This document shows positions 54,897 through 63,860 of a stretch of DNA of 64,000 bases, piece after piece. The stretch is from Imperialibacter sp040222385 (GTDB lineage Bacteria; Bacteroidota; Bacteroidia; Cytophagales; Cyclobacteriaceae). The stretch covers positions 238,013-302,012 of the forward strand of contig NZ_JAVKDF010000049.1 of NCBI RefSeq assembly GCF_040222385.1. The letters run 5' to 3'. How positions within the stretch are numbered: position 1 is the stretch's first letter; each line of letters begins with the position of its first letter. Below the pieces are notes generated by a model. The model searched no databases, had not been told where the DNA came from, and saw only the letters and a program-made list of their open reading frames with translations. The position numbers and the translations under genes were made by a program.

Positions 54897-55167
54897 TGAT
54901 GAAGTGTGTTTAAGTAGTGACTAAAAACCCAACGGGTCGATGATTGAAGATAATGATTATCTGCAATTACCACGAGTCATTATTACTGAATGGTCAATAA
55001 TGAATGATTTACCACCCTATTTTGGGATATGCCGGGCAACTTTCACCCTATATTGCCAATCCGAACAGAGAGATTTGATAAATTGATCACCGGCGGGAAG
55101 AGTGGGAACGAAATCGCCGTTTCTCTCTGCAATCTGATCAAACTAAAAAACTTGTTCACCTCTAATT
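54897..55167. promoter_or_regulatory. Divergent region with two palindromes upstream of the RraA-type operon
   Basis: 271 bases. GATAATGATTATC (54949-54961, perfect odd palindrome) and TCATTATT-N11-AATAATGA (54977-55003) lie about 50-110 bases upstream of the RraA-type ATG. They share ATAAT-type half-sites, as for a dimeric repressor. Confidence 0.45.
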
Positions 55168-55641
55168 ATGGCCGACAACAAAGAAATAATCGACAGTTTT
55201 TACACAGCATTTGCCAATCACGATGCCGAAAAAATGGTTTCACTCTACCATGACGACATTCAGTTTACAGACCCAGTCTTCGGCACTTTGAAAGGAGAAC
55301 ATGCCAGGAACATGTGGCGCATGCTGATAGAAAGAGGTAAGCAGAGCCTCTCGGTTAAATTTTCTAACGTGCAGGCCAGCGACACAAATGGAACTGCCAA
55401 CTGGACAGCCGACTACCTTTTCAGCAGCACTGGCAACACGGTCCACAACGAAATTTCAGCCAACTTTGAGTTCAAAGATGGAAAAATCATCAAACACACC
55501 GATTATTTCAATTTTTGGAAATGGAGCAGACAGGCATTGGGCACCACGGGGCTCTTCTTGGGGTGGACTCCCTTTCTCAAGAAAAAGGTAAGCGAGCAAG
55601 CCAAAAAAGGGCTGGAGAAGTACTCGAAAAACAGATCGTAG
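55168..55641 (+). CDS. NTF2-like (SnoaL-type) protein
   Basis: 157 residues with the NTF2 fold pattern: N-terminal helix DSFYTAFANHDAEKMVSLY, FTDPVFGTLKGEHARNMW, FEFKDGKIIKHTDYF. Cytosolic. Members include isomerases and binding proteins; function open. Confidence 0.8.
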   Translation: MADNKEIIDSFYTAFANHDAEKMVSLYHDDIQFTDPVFGTLKGEHARNMWRMLIERGKQSLSVKFSNVQASDTNGTANWTADYLFSSTGNTVHNEISANFEFKDGKIIKHTDYFNFWKWSRQALGTTGLFLGWTPFLKKKVSEQAKKGLEKYSKNRS

Positions 55642-55647
55642 ACCTCC

Positions 55648-56655
55648 CTACTGATTGTCAAATACCTTCATTGCTTCAAGTAAGGCATAATCAGTGTCAT
55701 CAAGAGGATTTTGCGACTTATTTAACACCACCACGTCAGGAAAGAGCCCGATTCCTTCATAGGTATTGTTGTCAGGGTCTGCTGCTATCCAACTTGACAG
55801 CCTGAACGTCCAGCCGTTTGGCAACTCCCTCAAAATTGGGTTTCCCGAGCCGCCGCCTGTGGTGTCTCCCACAATTGTGACCTGCGGAAATAGCCGCATG
55901 GCCAAAACAAATTCCTCAGAGGCACTATAGGTTTTTTTATCCGTGAGCACCACCACGGGTTTCTTGTATTGGAAAGGCCCCTCTGGTGACACTGTTCTTT
56001 CATCCCAGTCGGTGAAGTCACTGTGCCCCGGGCCATTTTTGTACTTTACCTTAAGGTACAGCCTCTCTTTGTCGGCAAATCTGCTTGCTACCGTCTGACT
56101 TTTTGTGGTACTCCCGCCACCATTGGAACGCACGTCTATAATAATCCCATCTTCTTTTTTTAACGCTTCAAGTATATCGTCTATCTTTTCGTAGTCTCCA
56201 ATATCTCCCCCAAAGGTCTTGATATGAATATAGCCGACATTTTGCCGAATGAGTTCAGCATATTCAATCGAGCCTCCTACCTGCTTTACACTGAAAAGGT
56301 GTGATTTGACATTTTCAGCACCGACAGGTTTTTCACCATTTGCAAAATCATAGGTTGATACTCCATAGGGGCTGACCACATTCACATGGCCATCTTTCAA
56401 CTCAAGCGACAGCCTGGCCAAAACCTGAAAAAACTGATCGTCGTTTACGGCCAGCTCTGCCAAGGGACGATAAACATCGTACAGGGAGTCCCAGTCTATG
56501 TTTTTGAGCTCAAAGAAGGAATAGTTACGGTCAAATTCAGACCAGAATACTTCAAAATTACTGACATAGGTGTCCGTAGGTTCATCCTCGAAAAAAGCAC
56601 GTTCGCAGCCAAAAATGAACAGCCCCACCAAAAGAAGTAATATAGTTTTTCTCAT
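55648..56655 (-). CDS. S41 family (C-terminal processing/tricorn-type) peptidase lipoprotein
   Basis: 335 residues from the ATG at 56655, coupled to the upstream gene by ATGA overlap. Lipobox FIFGC near 16. Catalytic Ser region KTYSASEEFVLAM near 255 and IIDVRSNGGGSTTKSQ near 190. No PDZ domain is obvious. Periplasm-facing serine peptidase. Confidence 0.85.
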   Translation of the reverse strand: MRKTILLLLVGLFIFGCERAFFEDEPTDTYVSNFEVFWSEFDRNYSFFELKNIDWDSLYDVYRPLAELAVNDDQFFQVLARLSLELKDGHVNVVSPYGVSTYDFANGEKPVGAENVKSHLFSVKQVGGSIEYAELIRQNVGYIHIKTFGGDIGDYEKIDDILEALKKEDGIIIDVRSNGGGSTTKSQTVASRFADKERLYLKVKYKNGPGHSDFTDWDERTVSPEGPFQYKKPVVVLTDKKTYSASEEFVLAMRLFPQVTIVGDTTGGGSGNPILRELPNGWTFRLSSWIAADPDNNTYEGIGLFPDVVVLNKSQNPLDDTDYALLEAMKVFDNQ

Positions 56656-57437
56656 TTTCGTGAAGCCCAGGACAGTGAAACGCAAAACTCATGATTAGCC
56701 ATTTGAAATGGATAGTTTCGTTCGTAGCGAAGGTACCTCCATTTGTAGGCGGTTGACAAAGTCACTTTGCCAGTAAGTGGCATGGAATAACAAACTCTGG
56801 AGGTAAGGTCTACAAAATTATTGGCCACCACCATTCCCTTTGGAACATCTCTGAACCGTTGAAAGCCCCTGATGGGATGATAGTCTCTGGATATGAGATA
56901 GGCCATTGGGCCCCAGGCAATATTCCACTCAAGCCTCCTTCCTTTTTTAAACACATTTCTCAATTGGAGCATTAATTCAGGAGCAGAAAAAAACTCTCCG
57001 GTGAACGGATCTTGCCCCCCGATGGGACTGTTAAAAGCGTACGTTCGGGAGGAGGCTTGATTCACCCAGCTGACGCCGCCGTGCACAGACAGCCCGTCGG
57101 TCTTCGATCTGGATAAATTGGTGAGGTACTGCACATCAACGTTTGACACGAAGGTTTTTACCTCGAGCCTTGAGTTATCAGCCGTCAGCTTCGCCATGGC
57201 TGCTGCTGCCGCCAAATGCCACTCACCAAATTTGCTCTCCTTGTCCCAGCTAACACCCACCGGAATGCCCCAACCTGAAAAATTCCTAAACGACTCAAGT
57301 TCGTCTCTTATCAGAAACGAGCGGAAGCCGGTTGAAACGCTCAACCTGGCAGGCATCACGCCGGTTGAGTCCTGCGCATACGCAGATCCAAAGGGCAAAA
57401 GACATAGCAGCAAGAAGGCAGGGATTTGTTTGATCAT
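56652..57437 (-). CDS. Signal-peptide outer-membrane-type hypothetical protein
   Basis: 261 residues with a signal peptide (about 1-21, ending GSAYAQ) and alternating beta strands with aromatic ends. Probably a barrel or periplasmic beta protein. Coupled with the S41 peptidase, so the two may act together. Confidence 0.65.
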   Translation of the reverse strand: MIKQIPAFLLLCLLPFGSAYAQDSTGVMPARLSVSTGFRSFLIRDELESFRNFSGWGIPVGVSWDKESKFGEWHLAAAAAMAKLTADNSRLEVKTFVSNVDVQYLTNLSRSKTDGLSVHGGVSWVNQASSRTYAFNSPIGGQDPFTGEFFSAPELMLQLRNVFKKGRRLEWNIAWGPMAYLISRDYHPIRGFQRFRDVPKGMVVANNFVDLTSRVCYSMPLTGKVTLSTAYKWRYLRYERNYPFQMANHEFCVSLSWASRK

Positions 57438-57739
57438 TCAACCGACAAATAAACGACATTAGTCACAACACCTTTTCATTAAAGAACTCAGCAGGCATGA
57501 TTTTGTGTCTAAAATTTCAAAAAAGTCTGTAACAAGCGCCTTAATTTTCAACTTTATCAAAACGGCACTACTGAAACCATTCAATTATATGAGACACCTA
57601 TTCCCGGCAAGCAAATATAATTTTGGGCAACCCAGGAACGCACTTTAAACATCCCAAAGTTTCTGCAATTCCATATTCATCATTTATATTGAAGGTCAAA
57701 TAGACATCATAAGTTGATCATTCCAAACCAACCGTAACT
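57438..57739. other. Divergent intergenic region with possible promoter boxes
   Basis: 302 bases. TAATTTTG (57618-57625, + strand) and TATATTTG (minus, complement of 57612-57619) overlap each other, but both lack a -33 box at the right spacing. No gene seen. Confidence 0.35.
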
Positions 57740-59173
57740 GTGAAAAAATTACTTCTTATTATCGGAGCTGCTGTTTTGCTCCTTGTACTTGTTGTGCTTA
57801 TCAAAACCGTGACCTTTACCTCCGAAACATTTGACGTGGCATCGGTCACGCCGGTCGACGTGCCGGATGCTGCCCTTGAAAGGTTCCAAAAGGCCATCCA
57901 ATACAAAACAATTTCTTTTGGCTATCCTGCCACCCCTGACTCAGCAGAGTTTTACGGTTTTCATAATTTTCTGGCAGAGGCCTTCCCTTTGATCGACAGC
58001 TTGCTGGAAAAAAAGGTGATTGCCGGTTATAGTTTATTATACAAATGGCAGGGCACGGATGCCTCCGCCAAACCTGTCATTCTGATGTCGCACATGGATG
58101 TGGTGCCGGTTGACGAAGGTACGCTAACCAACTGGGAAGCGCCGCCATTTTCAGGAGAAATCAAAAACGGATTCATCTACGGTCGTGGCACCATGGACGA
58201 CAAAGTGGGCGTAATGAGCATCCTTGAGGCGGTGGAAATGTCGTTGAAAGATGGCCTTCAGCCAAAACGAACCATCTACCTGGCATTTGGGCATGACGAA
58301 GAAGTAGGTGGCGAGCAGGGTGCTGGTGCCATTGGCAGGTACATGGAAGAGCAAGGGATCAAAGCAGAATTCGTGGTGGACGAGGGCGGCTATGTAGCAG
58401 ACGGCATGGTGCCCGGGGTAAAAAAGCCCCTGGCTATTATTAACGTGGCCGAAAAAGGATATATCTCCTATGAGCTCACCATCACTACTCCCGGAGGCCA
58501 TTCTTCCATGCCTCCAAAAAACAACACCATAGGCTCTCTGGCGGCGGCCATTGTGAAGCTGGAAGCCAACCAGTTTCCCTACAAAATGACGCCTACCCTT
58601 CAGGAGCAAATCAATATTGTTGGGCCCGAAATGCCTTTTATGCAAAAAATGGCCTTCGCCAACACCTGGCTGCTGGGGGCCAAAATTCTGGAAGGGCTTA
58701 ACGCTCACACCACCACCGCACCAACGATCATCAAAGGCGGAGTAAAAGACAATGTGATTCCTACCAGCGCTACTGCGGTAGTCAACTTCCGGGTGATGCC
58801 GGGAGAAACAACTCAGGAAGTGCTGGAGCATATCATTGAGGTAGTGGCCGACGACCGCATCACAGTGAAGGCCGTAAGCAGCATCAACGAGCCATCTACA
58901 GTCGCTGACCATAACTCGGCCTCGTACCAGCTGATTTCCAAAACTGTGAAGCAGCTTATGCCCGGCACTATTGTTACGCCCGGCTTGCTAGGCGGAGGTA
59001 CCGACACCAAGCACTACCGAAATGTGTCAGAAAATCAGTATCGCTTCTTCCCAATCCGCCTCTCTCCCGACAATGCCACAGGCTTTCATGGCATCAACGA
59101 ACACCTGGCAGTGGACAATTACAAGGAAGTGGTGCAATTCTTCCACCAGTTGATTAAGAATATGAATGAGTAA
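57740..59173 (+). CDS. M20 family metallopeptidase (PM20D1/carboxypeptidase-like)
   Basis: 477 residues, GTG start. An N-terminal helix (about 3-22) anchors it in the membrane. Metal/catalytic motifs: MSHMDVVPVD near 117, RGTMDDK near 150, GHDEEVGGEQG near 187. The dimerisation domain sits in the middle. Substrate unknown (peptide or N-acyl amino acid). Confidence 0.88.
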   Translation: MKKLLLIIGAAVLLLVLVVLIKTVTFTSETFDVASVTPVDVPDAALERFQKAIQYKTISFGYPATPDSAEFYGFHNFLAEAFPLIDSLLEKKVIAGYSLLYKWQGTDASAKPVILMSHMDVVPVDEGTLTNWEAPPFSGEIKNGFIYGRGTMDDKVGVMSILEAVEMSLKDGLQPKRTIYLAFGHDEEVGGEQGAGAIGRYMEEQGIKAEFVVDEGGYVADGMVPGVKKPLAIINVAEKGYISYELTITTPGGHSSMPPKNNTIGSLAAAIVKLEANQFPYKMTPTLQEQINIVGPEMPFMQKMAFANTWLLGAKILEGLNAHTTTAPTIIKGGVKDNVIPTSATAVVNFRVMPGETTQEVLEHIIEVVADDRITVKAVSSINEPSTVADHNSASYQLISKTVKQLMPGTIVTPGLLGGGTDTKHYRNVSENQYRFFPIRLSPDNATGFHGINEHLAVDNYKEVVQFFHQLIKNMNE

Positions 59174-59214
59174 TGAATTCTTTGATTTTGGTGTTATCTT
59201 GGGTATAAATAGCT

Positions 59215-59423
59215 ATGAATAAGCTTTGGCAAGAATACATCACATCTGACTCCAAAGTCATGTATAGCAAGCCTGTCATAAGGGGCACTAGAATCCCTGT
59301 TGACCTAATTGTTGAAAAATTGAGGTCTGGAGAGAAACCTCAACAGATATTCTTCTTTCTTATCCAAGCATTAGTCAGGAGGCCATCAACGCCTGTCTTT
59401 ATTGGTCGCTGAAATCAAGCTAA
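59215..59423 (+). pseudogene. Frameshifted DUF433 family gene
   Basis: Residues 1-44 (MNKLWQEYI...GTRIPVDLIVEKL...GEKPQQ) match DUF433, but the annotated frame then turns to FFFLIQ and stops at 59412. Moving to the frame from 59349 restores ILLSYPSISQEAINACLYW, the usual DUF433 C-terminal half, ending at TAA 59421-59423, directly before the sirtuin ATG. A two-base AT duplication near 59347 (or one lost base) explains the shift. DUF433 proteins often act as antitoxin-like partners of DUF5615 genes; no DUF5615 is adjacent. Confidence 0.75.
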
Positions 59424-60116
59424 ATGAAAAAAATCGTCGTCCTTACCGGAGCTGGCATCAGCGCACAAAGCGGCCTCCAAACCTTCCGGGATGCCGGTGG
59501 GCTTTGGGAAGGCTTCGATGTGATGGAGGTGGCATCTATTGATGGTTGGCGTAAAAACCGGGAGCTGGTGCTCGACTTCTACAATATGCGCCGGAAGCAG
59601 GCAATGAGCGCCAAACCAAACCCAGGCCACTTTGCGCTAGCCGACCTTGAAAAAGATTTTGAAGTCGTTATCGTTACCCAAAATGTAGACAAGCTGCACG
59701 AAATGGCCGGCTCGACCAATATCATCCACCTGCACGGCCAACTGTTTCAATCAAGGAGCTCGCTGGATGAAAACCTCATCTATGAAATGGACGGATGGGA
59801 ACTCAAGTTAGGCGAGAAGTGCGAAAGAGGCTCCCAGCTAAGGCCGAACATCGTGTGGTTTGGGGAGATGGTGCCGCTGATTGAGGATGCCGCCAGAGAG
59901 GTCATGTCAGCGGATGTATTCATGGTGGTGGGCACCTCGCTGGCTGTCTATCCTGCTGCCAGCCTGCTACACTACGCTGCCGACCATGCGCCAAAGTTCA
60001 TCATCGACCCTAGTCTACCCAATCTGCCTAAGCTTCCCAATTTCCACCTTTACGAGGAGCTTGCCAGCACTGGTGTGGCCAAAGCTGCTGAAAAAATCAG
60101 AGCAGAGTTTTTATAG
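59424..60116 (+). CDS. cobB: NAD-dependent protein deacylase (sirtuin, class III/CobB-like)
   Basis: 230 residues. GAGISAQSGLQTFRD near 9, TQNVDKLH near 90, LHGQL near 108 (catalytic His), VVGTSLAVYPAA near 175. Y-x-x-R in FYNMRR fits desuccinylase/deacylase class III. The zinc cysteines are missing: only one Cys remains in the zinc-ribbon region (EKCERGS). It removes acyl groups from lysine. Confidence 0.9.
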   Translation: MKKIVVLTGAGISAQSGLQTFRDAGGLWEGFDVMEVASIDGWRKNRELVLDFYNMRRKQAMSAKPNPGHFALADLEKDFEVVIVTQNVDKLHEMAGSTNIIHLHGQLFQSRSSLDENLIYEMDGWELKLGEKCERGSQLRPNIVWFGEMVPLIEDAAREVMSADVFMVVGTSLAVYPAASLLHYAADHAPKFIIDPSLPNLPKLPNFHLYEELASTGVAKAAEKIRAEFL

Positions 60117-60169
60117 CAACTGAACCTTTTGTCGCATAGAATTGATTGAATGTATAGACATTTAATTCG

Positions 60170-60814
60170 ATGAAGAAAGAGACTATCATTTATATATTCG
60201 ATCCTTTGTGTGGCTGGTGCTATGGCTTTAGCGGCACCATTGTTGACCTGTTCAATAAAAGAAAAGATGAGTTCAATTTTGAGGTAGTTGCAGGTGGCAT
60301 GGTCACCGGTACCCGAATTGCTCCCTTTTCTACTATGCACGGCTATATTTCAGGGGCATACAAAAGAGTAGAAGAAATGACCGGAGCGAAGTTTGGAGAG
60401 TCTTATCTGAATGATCTGCTTCCCTCCGACACGCAGATGAACTCCGAGCCCCCTTCAAGGGCCCTGGTTACATTCAGAAGCTTTCTACCAGACCAGGTGG
60501 TGCCGTTTGCTCATGCATTGCAGAAGAAGCAATACCTGGAAGGCCGTGATTTCGCCGACAACAAAGTATATGAGGAGCTAGCGACAGAGTTTGGGCTCGA
60601 CCCGAAAGCCTTCATTGAAAAGTTTGAGTCGGAAGAAATGAAATACCGGACCACGCAGGACTTCCAATGGAGTAATAGTGCAGGCGTGAAGGGCTTTCCA
60701 ACCGTTGTGTTAAAAAACGACCAGGGTTATTACCTTGTATCGAATGGTTTCCGTCCGTTGGAAGAAGTAGAGAAAGTGATTGAAACGATACGAGGCATGG
60801 CAAAAGAGGCTTAG
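60170..60814 (+). CDS. DsbA/FrnE-like thioredoxin-fold protein
   Basis: 214 residues, CxxC in DPLCGWCYGF (CGWC near 15-18), DsbA-type helical insertion, and FPTVVLKNDQG near 183 (cis-Pro). No signal peptide, so cytoplasmic thiol isomerase-type. Close relatives include FrnE proteins. Confidence 0.85.
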   Translation: MKKETIIYIFDPLCGWCYGFSGTIVDLFNKRKDEFNFEVVAGGMVTGTRIAPFSTMHGYISGAYKRVEEMTGAKFGESYLNDLLPSDTQMNSEPPSRALVTFRSFLPDQVVPFAHALQKKQYLEGRDFADNKVYEELATEFGLDPKAFIEKFESEEMKYRTTQDFQWSNSAGVKGFPTVVLKNDQGYYLVSNGFRPLEEVEKVIETIRGMAKEA

Positions 60815-60824
60815 TCTTTTCTCA

Positions 60825-60848
60825 CAGGCCTGTCCCCTGACAGGTCTG
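60825..60848. repeat. Hairpin after the DsbA-like gene
   Basis: CAGGCCTGTC (60825-60834) pairs with GACAGGTCTG (60839-60848), one G-T wobble, loop CCCT. No T-tail, so a weak terminator or dispersed repeat. Confidence 0.4.
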
Positions 60849-60910
60849 CTCGACACATTCTCAAGCCAGTTTTCATTGCCCTGCCCCTTTTTCTTTCCTA
60901 CCTTCGGGGC

Positions 60911-61972
60911 ATGGCAAATAATCCACTCAATGTTGGTCTGATCGGCTTCGGAATAGCCGGTCAGGTATTTCATGCACCCATCATCGTCAGTGTTTCCGGG
61001 CTCCACCTTTATAAGATTCGTGAGTCGAGGCCGACCAATATTGCCCTGGCCAATCAGCGGTTTCCACAAGCCACTGTAGTAGCAGATGTTGACGACCTTT
61101 TCAAAGACCGGGCTATTGACCTAATTGTTGTGGCGACGTCAAATACCTCTCACTTTGAGCTGACCAAAAGAGCCCTGGAGGCCGGTAAGCACGTGCTGGT
61201 AGAAAAGCCTTTCACGATTACTTCGGCCGATGCCAATGAGTTGATTGCGACAGCAAAGAAGTACAACCGAATCCTGACTGTGCACCACAACCGCCGGTTC
61301 GATGGTGACTTCAACACAATAAGAAAGGTCATAAAAGAAGGCCTGCTGGGCACGGTGGTAGAAATGGAAATTCATTACGACCGTTTCCGCAATTACCTGA
61401 AGCCCAATGCCTGGAGAGAGGAAGATTTGCCCGGCTCTGGTATTCTGTACGACCTGGGCTCGCACCTGATCGACCAGGCGCTGACGCTGTTTGGAATGCC
61501 CAAAGAGGTATCAGCTTTTACAGCCCACCAAAGGGCAGGCTCCAAAGCGGTAGATAATTTCGAAGTGATCCTGCATTATCCTGCCCTTAAGGTGACGCTA
61601 AAAGCAGGTATGCTTGTGCGGGAAGAAGGTTACCGGTTCGTTATCTATGGCGACCAGGGCACCTTTGTTAAATCCGGCATCGATGTGCAGGAAGAAGCAC
61701 TGAAAGCTGGTAAGATTCCGTCTGAAACCCCTAACTGGGGTGTAGAGCCTGAAGAAACTTGGGGCAAGATCAACACGAACTACAAAGGCATGCACATGAT
61801 AGCCAAAGTAGAGTCTGAAGTGGGCAACTACCCTGGACTATACGCCAACATACGGGACGCCATTAATGGCACCGGCAGGCTTGAAGTCACAGCCGGGCAA
61901 TCCAGGGATGTCATCCGCATTATTGAGCTAGCCATACAAAGCGCTGCTGAGAAAAAAACGGTCACAGTGTAA
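60911..61972 (+). CDS. Gfo/Idh/MocA family oxidoreductase
   Basis: 353 residues. GLIGFGIAGQVFHAPII near 9-25, VEKPFT near 97, SHLIDQ near 183. Usual length for the family; substrate unknown. Ends before a hairpin at 62014-62039. Confidence 0.85.
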   Translation: MANNPLNVGLIGFGIAGQVFHAPIIVSVSGLHLYKIRESRPTNIALANQRFPQATVVADVDDLFKDRAIDLIVVATSNTSHFELTKRALEAGKHVLVEKPFTITSADANELIATAKKYNRILTVHHNRRFDGDFNTIRKVIKEGLLGTVVEMEIHYDRFRNYLKPNAWREEDLPGSGILYDLGSHLIDQALTLFGMPKEVSAFTAHQRAGSKAVDNFEVILHYPALKVTLKAGMLVREEGYRFVIYGDQGTFVKSGIDVQEEALKAGKIPSETPNWGVEPEETWGKINTNYKGMHMIAKVESEVGNYPGLYANIRDAINGTGRLEVTAGQSRDVIRIIELAIQSAAEKKTVTV

Positions 61973-62013
61973 GCGAAGTTTTTGGCTGTGTCTTACAGCC
62001 AATACTTAAAAAC

Positions 62014-62044
62014 AATGGCCAGCGTTTCCACTGGCCATTCTTAT
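62014..62044. terminator. Hairpin terminator after the oxidoreductase gene
   Basis: AATGGCCAG (62014-62022) and CTGGCCATT (62031-62039), followed by CTTATT. The minus-strand side has GTTTTTAAG, so it may act for both strands. Confidence 0.6.
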
Positions 62045-62135
62045 TAGAAACTCGTCAATTGTCAATAAGGATTCCCCAGCTTTGGCTGGTTTACACCTCG
62101 TCGTTGCCCGTGTCTTCACGAGCATTTGCCGGGAG

Positions 62136-63542
62136 CTAAACCTTCACCGTCTTCCACCTGCCTCTTCTGAATATGATTACTCCAATGATCGCCAACAGTG
62201 AGTGAGCCACCGCAATAGCCCAGAAGACTCCTGAAGGCCCCCACCCCATCGTCACCGCCAGCCAGTAGGCAAACGGGATCTGGAAGATCCAGAAAACAAA
62301 AATATTGATCACGGAAGGGGTTCTCGTATCACCAGCACCATTAAATGCCTGGATCAAAACCATGCCGTAGGCAAAGAAAACATACCCCAGGCAAATGATC
62401 TGAAGGCTTTGTGTTCCAAAGCTTACCACAGCTTCATCGGGTGTAAAAATGGCAATCACCTCTTCGGCAAAGATCAAGAAAACAGCTCCTACGATACCGA
62501 GAAAGATCACATTGATCAACGCAGTCCGCCAAACAGAGGTTTCCGCTCTGTCGGGTTTCAAAGCGCCAAGGTTTTGACCTACCAATGTGCCTGCCGCATT
62601 GGCCAATCCCCACGATGGCATCAGTGTAAACACCAGCACTCTGAAAGAGATCGTATAACCAGCCAATGCCTCTTCACCAAAAAGCGACATCACCCGCATC
62701 AGAAAGATCCAGCTGGCAGACTCGATCAGAAACTGTCCCACACCGCCAACCGACACCTTGATCATATTCACCAGAATGTCCCATTTAACCACAAGAGATT
62801 GGATGGTTATTTTGATTCTGGAGCTGCCTTTGAAAAGATGATAAACCTGAAACACCACGCCAATTGATCTACCCGTTGTGGTGGCAATCGCCGCCCCCTC
62901 CACACCCATAGCCGGTATTGGGCCAAACCCAAAAATAAACAATGGATCCAAAACACAGTTGATCGTGTTGGCCAGCAAAAGTGCCCACATAGCAATACTT
63001 GCATCACCAGCGCCACGGAAAATAGCATTGATCAAAAAGATGAGCATGAGCGACACGTTCCCGAGAAAAATCCACCGGGTATAGCCATAGCCGTCAGCAA
63101 TGAGCTCAGGGCTTCCTCCCATCATTTGAAGAATCTCTCTGGCATAAAAGGCGCCGGCAAGGCCAATCACTAGCGCAAATGAAAGTCCCAGAATAACGGC
63201 TTGCACCGCTGCGACAGAGGCTGCCTGAGCATTTTTCTCACCAATACGCCTGGCGACGGTAGCGGTAGCAGCCATACTCAGGCCAACCGCCACAGAGTAC
63301 ACAATCATCATCACCGATTCGGTTAGACCGACGGTGGCCACGGCGTTAACGCTCACCTTGCTCACAAAGAATACGTCAACCACGGCAAAGATTGATTCCA
63401 TGCTCATTTCAATGATCATGGGAATCGACAGCAAAAAGATGGCTTTGTTGAGATTACCTTCGGTAAAGTCCTGCTCGCCGCCTTTTAAAGCTTCAAGAAA
63501 ATAGCGCAAATATTTGCGTATAGAATAGTATAGTGATGTCAT
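62136..63542 (-). CDS. MATE family efflux transporter
   Basis: 468 residues with about 12 transmembrane helices in two bundles. The N-terminus (NLNKAIFLLSIPMIIEMSME) and GAGDASIAMWALL/GAGDTRTPSVIN repeats are MATE signatures. Probably exports drugs or metabolites using Na+ or H+. Stand-alone gene. Confidence 0.9.
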   Translation of the reverse strand: MTSLYYSIRKYLRYFLEALKGGEQDFTEGNLNKAIFLLSIPMIIEMSMESIFAVVDVFFVSKVSVNAVATVGLTESVMMIVYSVAVGLSMAATATVARRIGEKNAQAASVAAVQAVILGLSFALVIGLAGAFYAREILQMMGGSPELIADGYGYTRWIFLGNVSLMLIFLINAIFRGAGDASIAMWALLLANTINCVLDPLFIFGFGPIPAMGVEGAAIATTTGRSIGVVFQVYHLFKGSSRIKITIQSLVVKWDILVNMIKVSVGGVGQFLIESASWIFLMRVMSLFGEEALAGYTISFRVLVFTLMPSWGLANAAGTLVGQNLGALKPDRAETSVWRTALINVIFLGIVGAVFLIFAEEVIAIFTPDEAVVSFGTQSLQIICLGYVFFAYGMVLIQAFNGAGDTRTPSVINIFVFWIFQIPFAYWLAVTMGWGPSGVFWAIAVAHSLLAIIGVIIFRRGRWKTVKV

Positions 63543-63860
63543 TACTTGTCAAGAATTGAAAAAAAATGTGAAAAAGGAAAAATAGTGACCGATAGAGGTC
63601 TGTCCCAGGGGCTGTTTAAGCCTTTGTGGGGTCAATATCCCTGAGACGGGTGGTCACAATGTCCTTGACGAGTTTCATAATGGGTACAATGTTAGGGAAG
63701 TTTTTTGAAACGTAAAACAGAAAGTTGTGAAAAGTGAGAAAGGGAGGAGTGAAGGGGTCGGAAGACCAGAAGCCTGCCCGACTACTGGCTGGACGGGAGA
63801 CCGAAGCGGGCACCCCTAATGGGAGCCAAAGGATCACCACCGTCATGCAAGAACCGTTTA
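63543..63860. other. Non-coding stretch before the IS-like element
   Basis: 318 bases between the MATE start and the IS-like end. Two overlapping small ORFs in opposite directions look spurious. The part near 63768 resembles the 27599 purine-rich spacer. Confidence 0.35.

Noticed and set aside
57612..57625. Promoter pair between the S41 operon and the M20 gene
   Set aside because: Both -7 boxes lack a -33 box at usual spacing and lie over 100 bases from either start, so not called as promoters.
58151..58912. 253-codon antisense ORF
   Set aside because: Lies wholly inside the M20 peptidase gene on the other strand; composition is His/Gly/Phe-rich shadow without family motifs.
59341..59360. 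Programmed frameshift in DUF433
   Set aside because: No slippery heptamer or downstream structure typical of programmed shifting; a simple dinucleotide duplication explains it.
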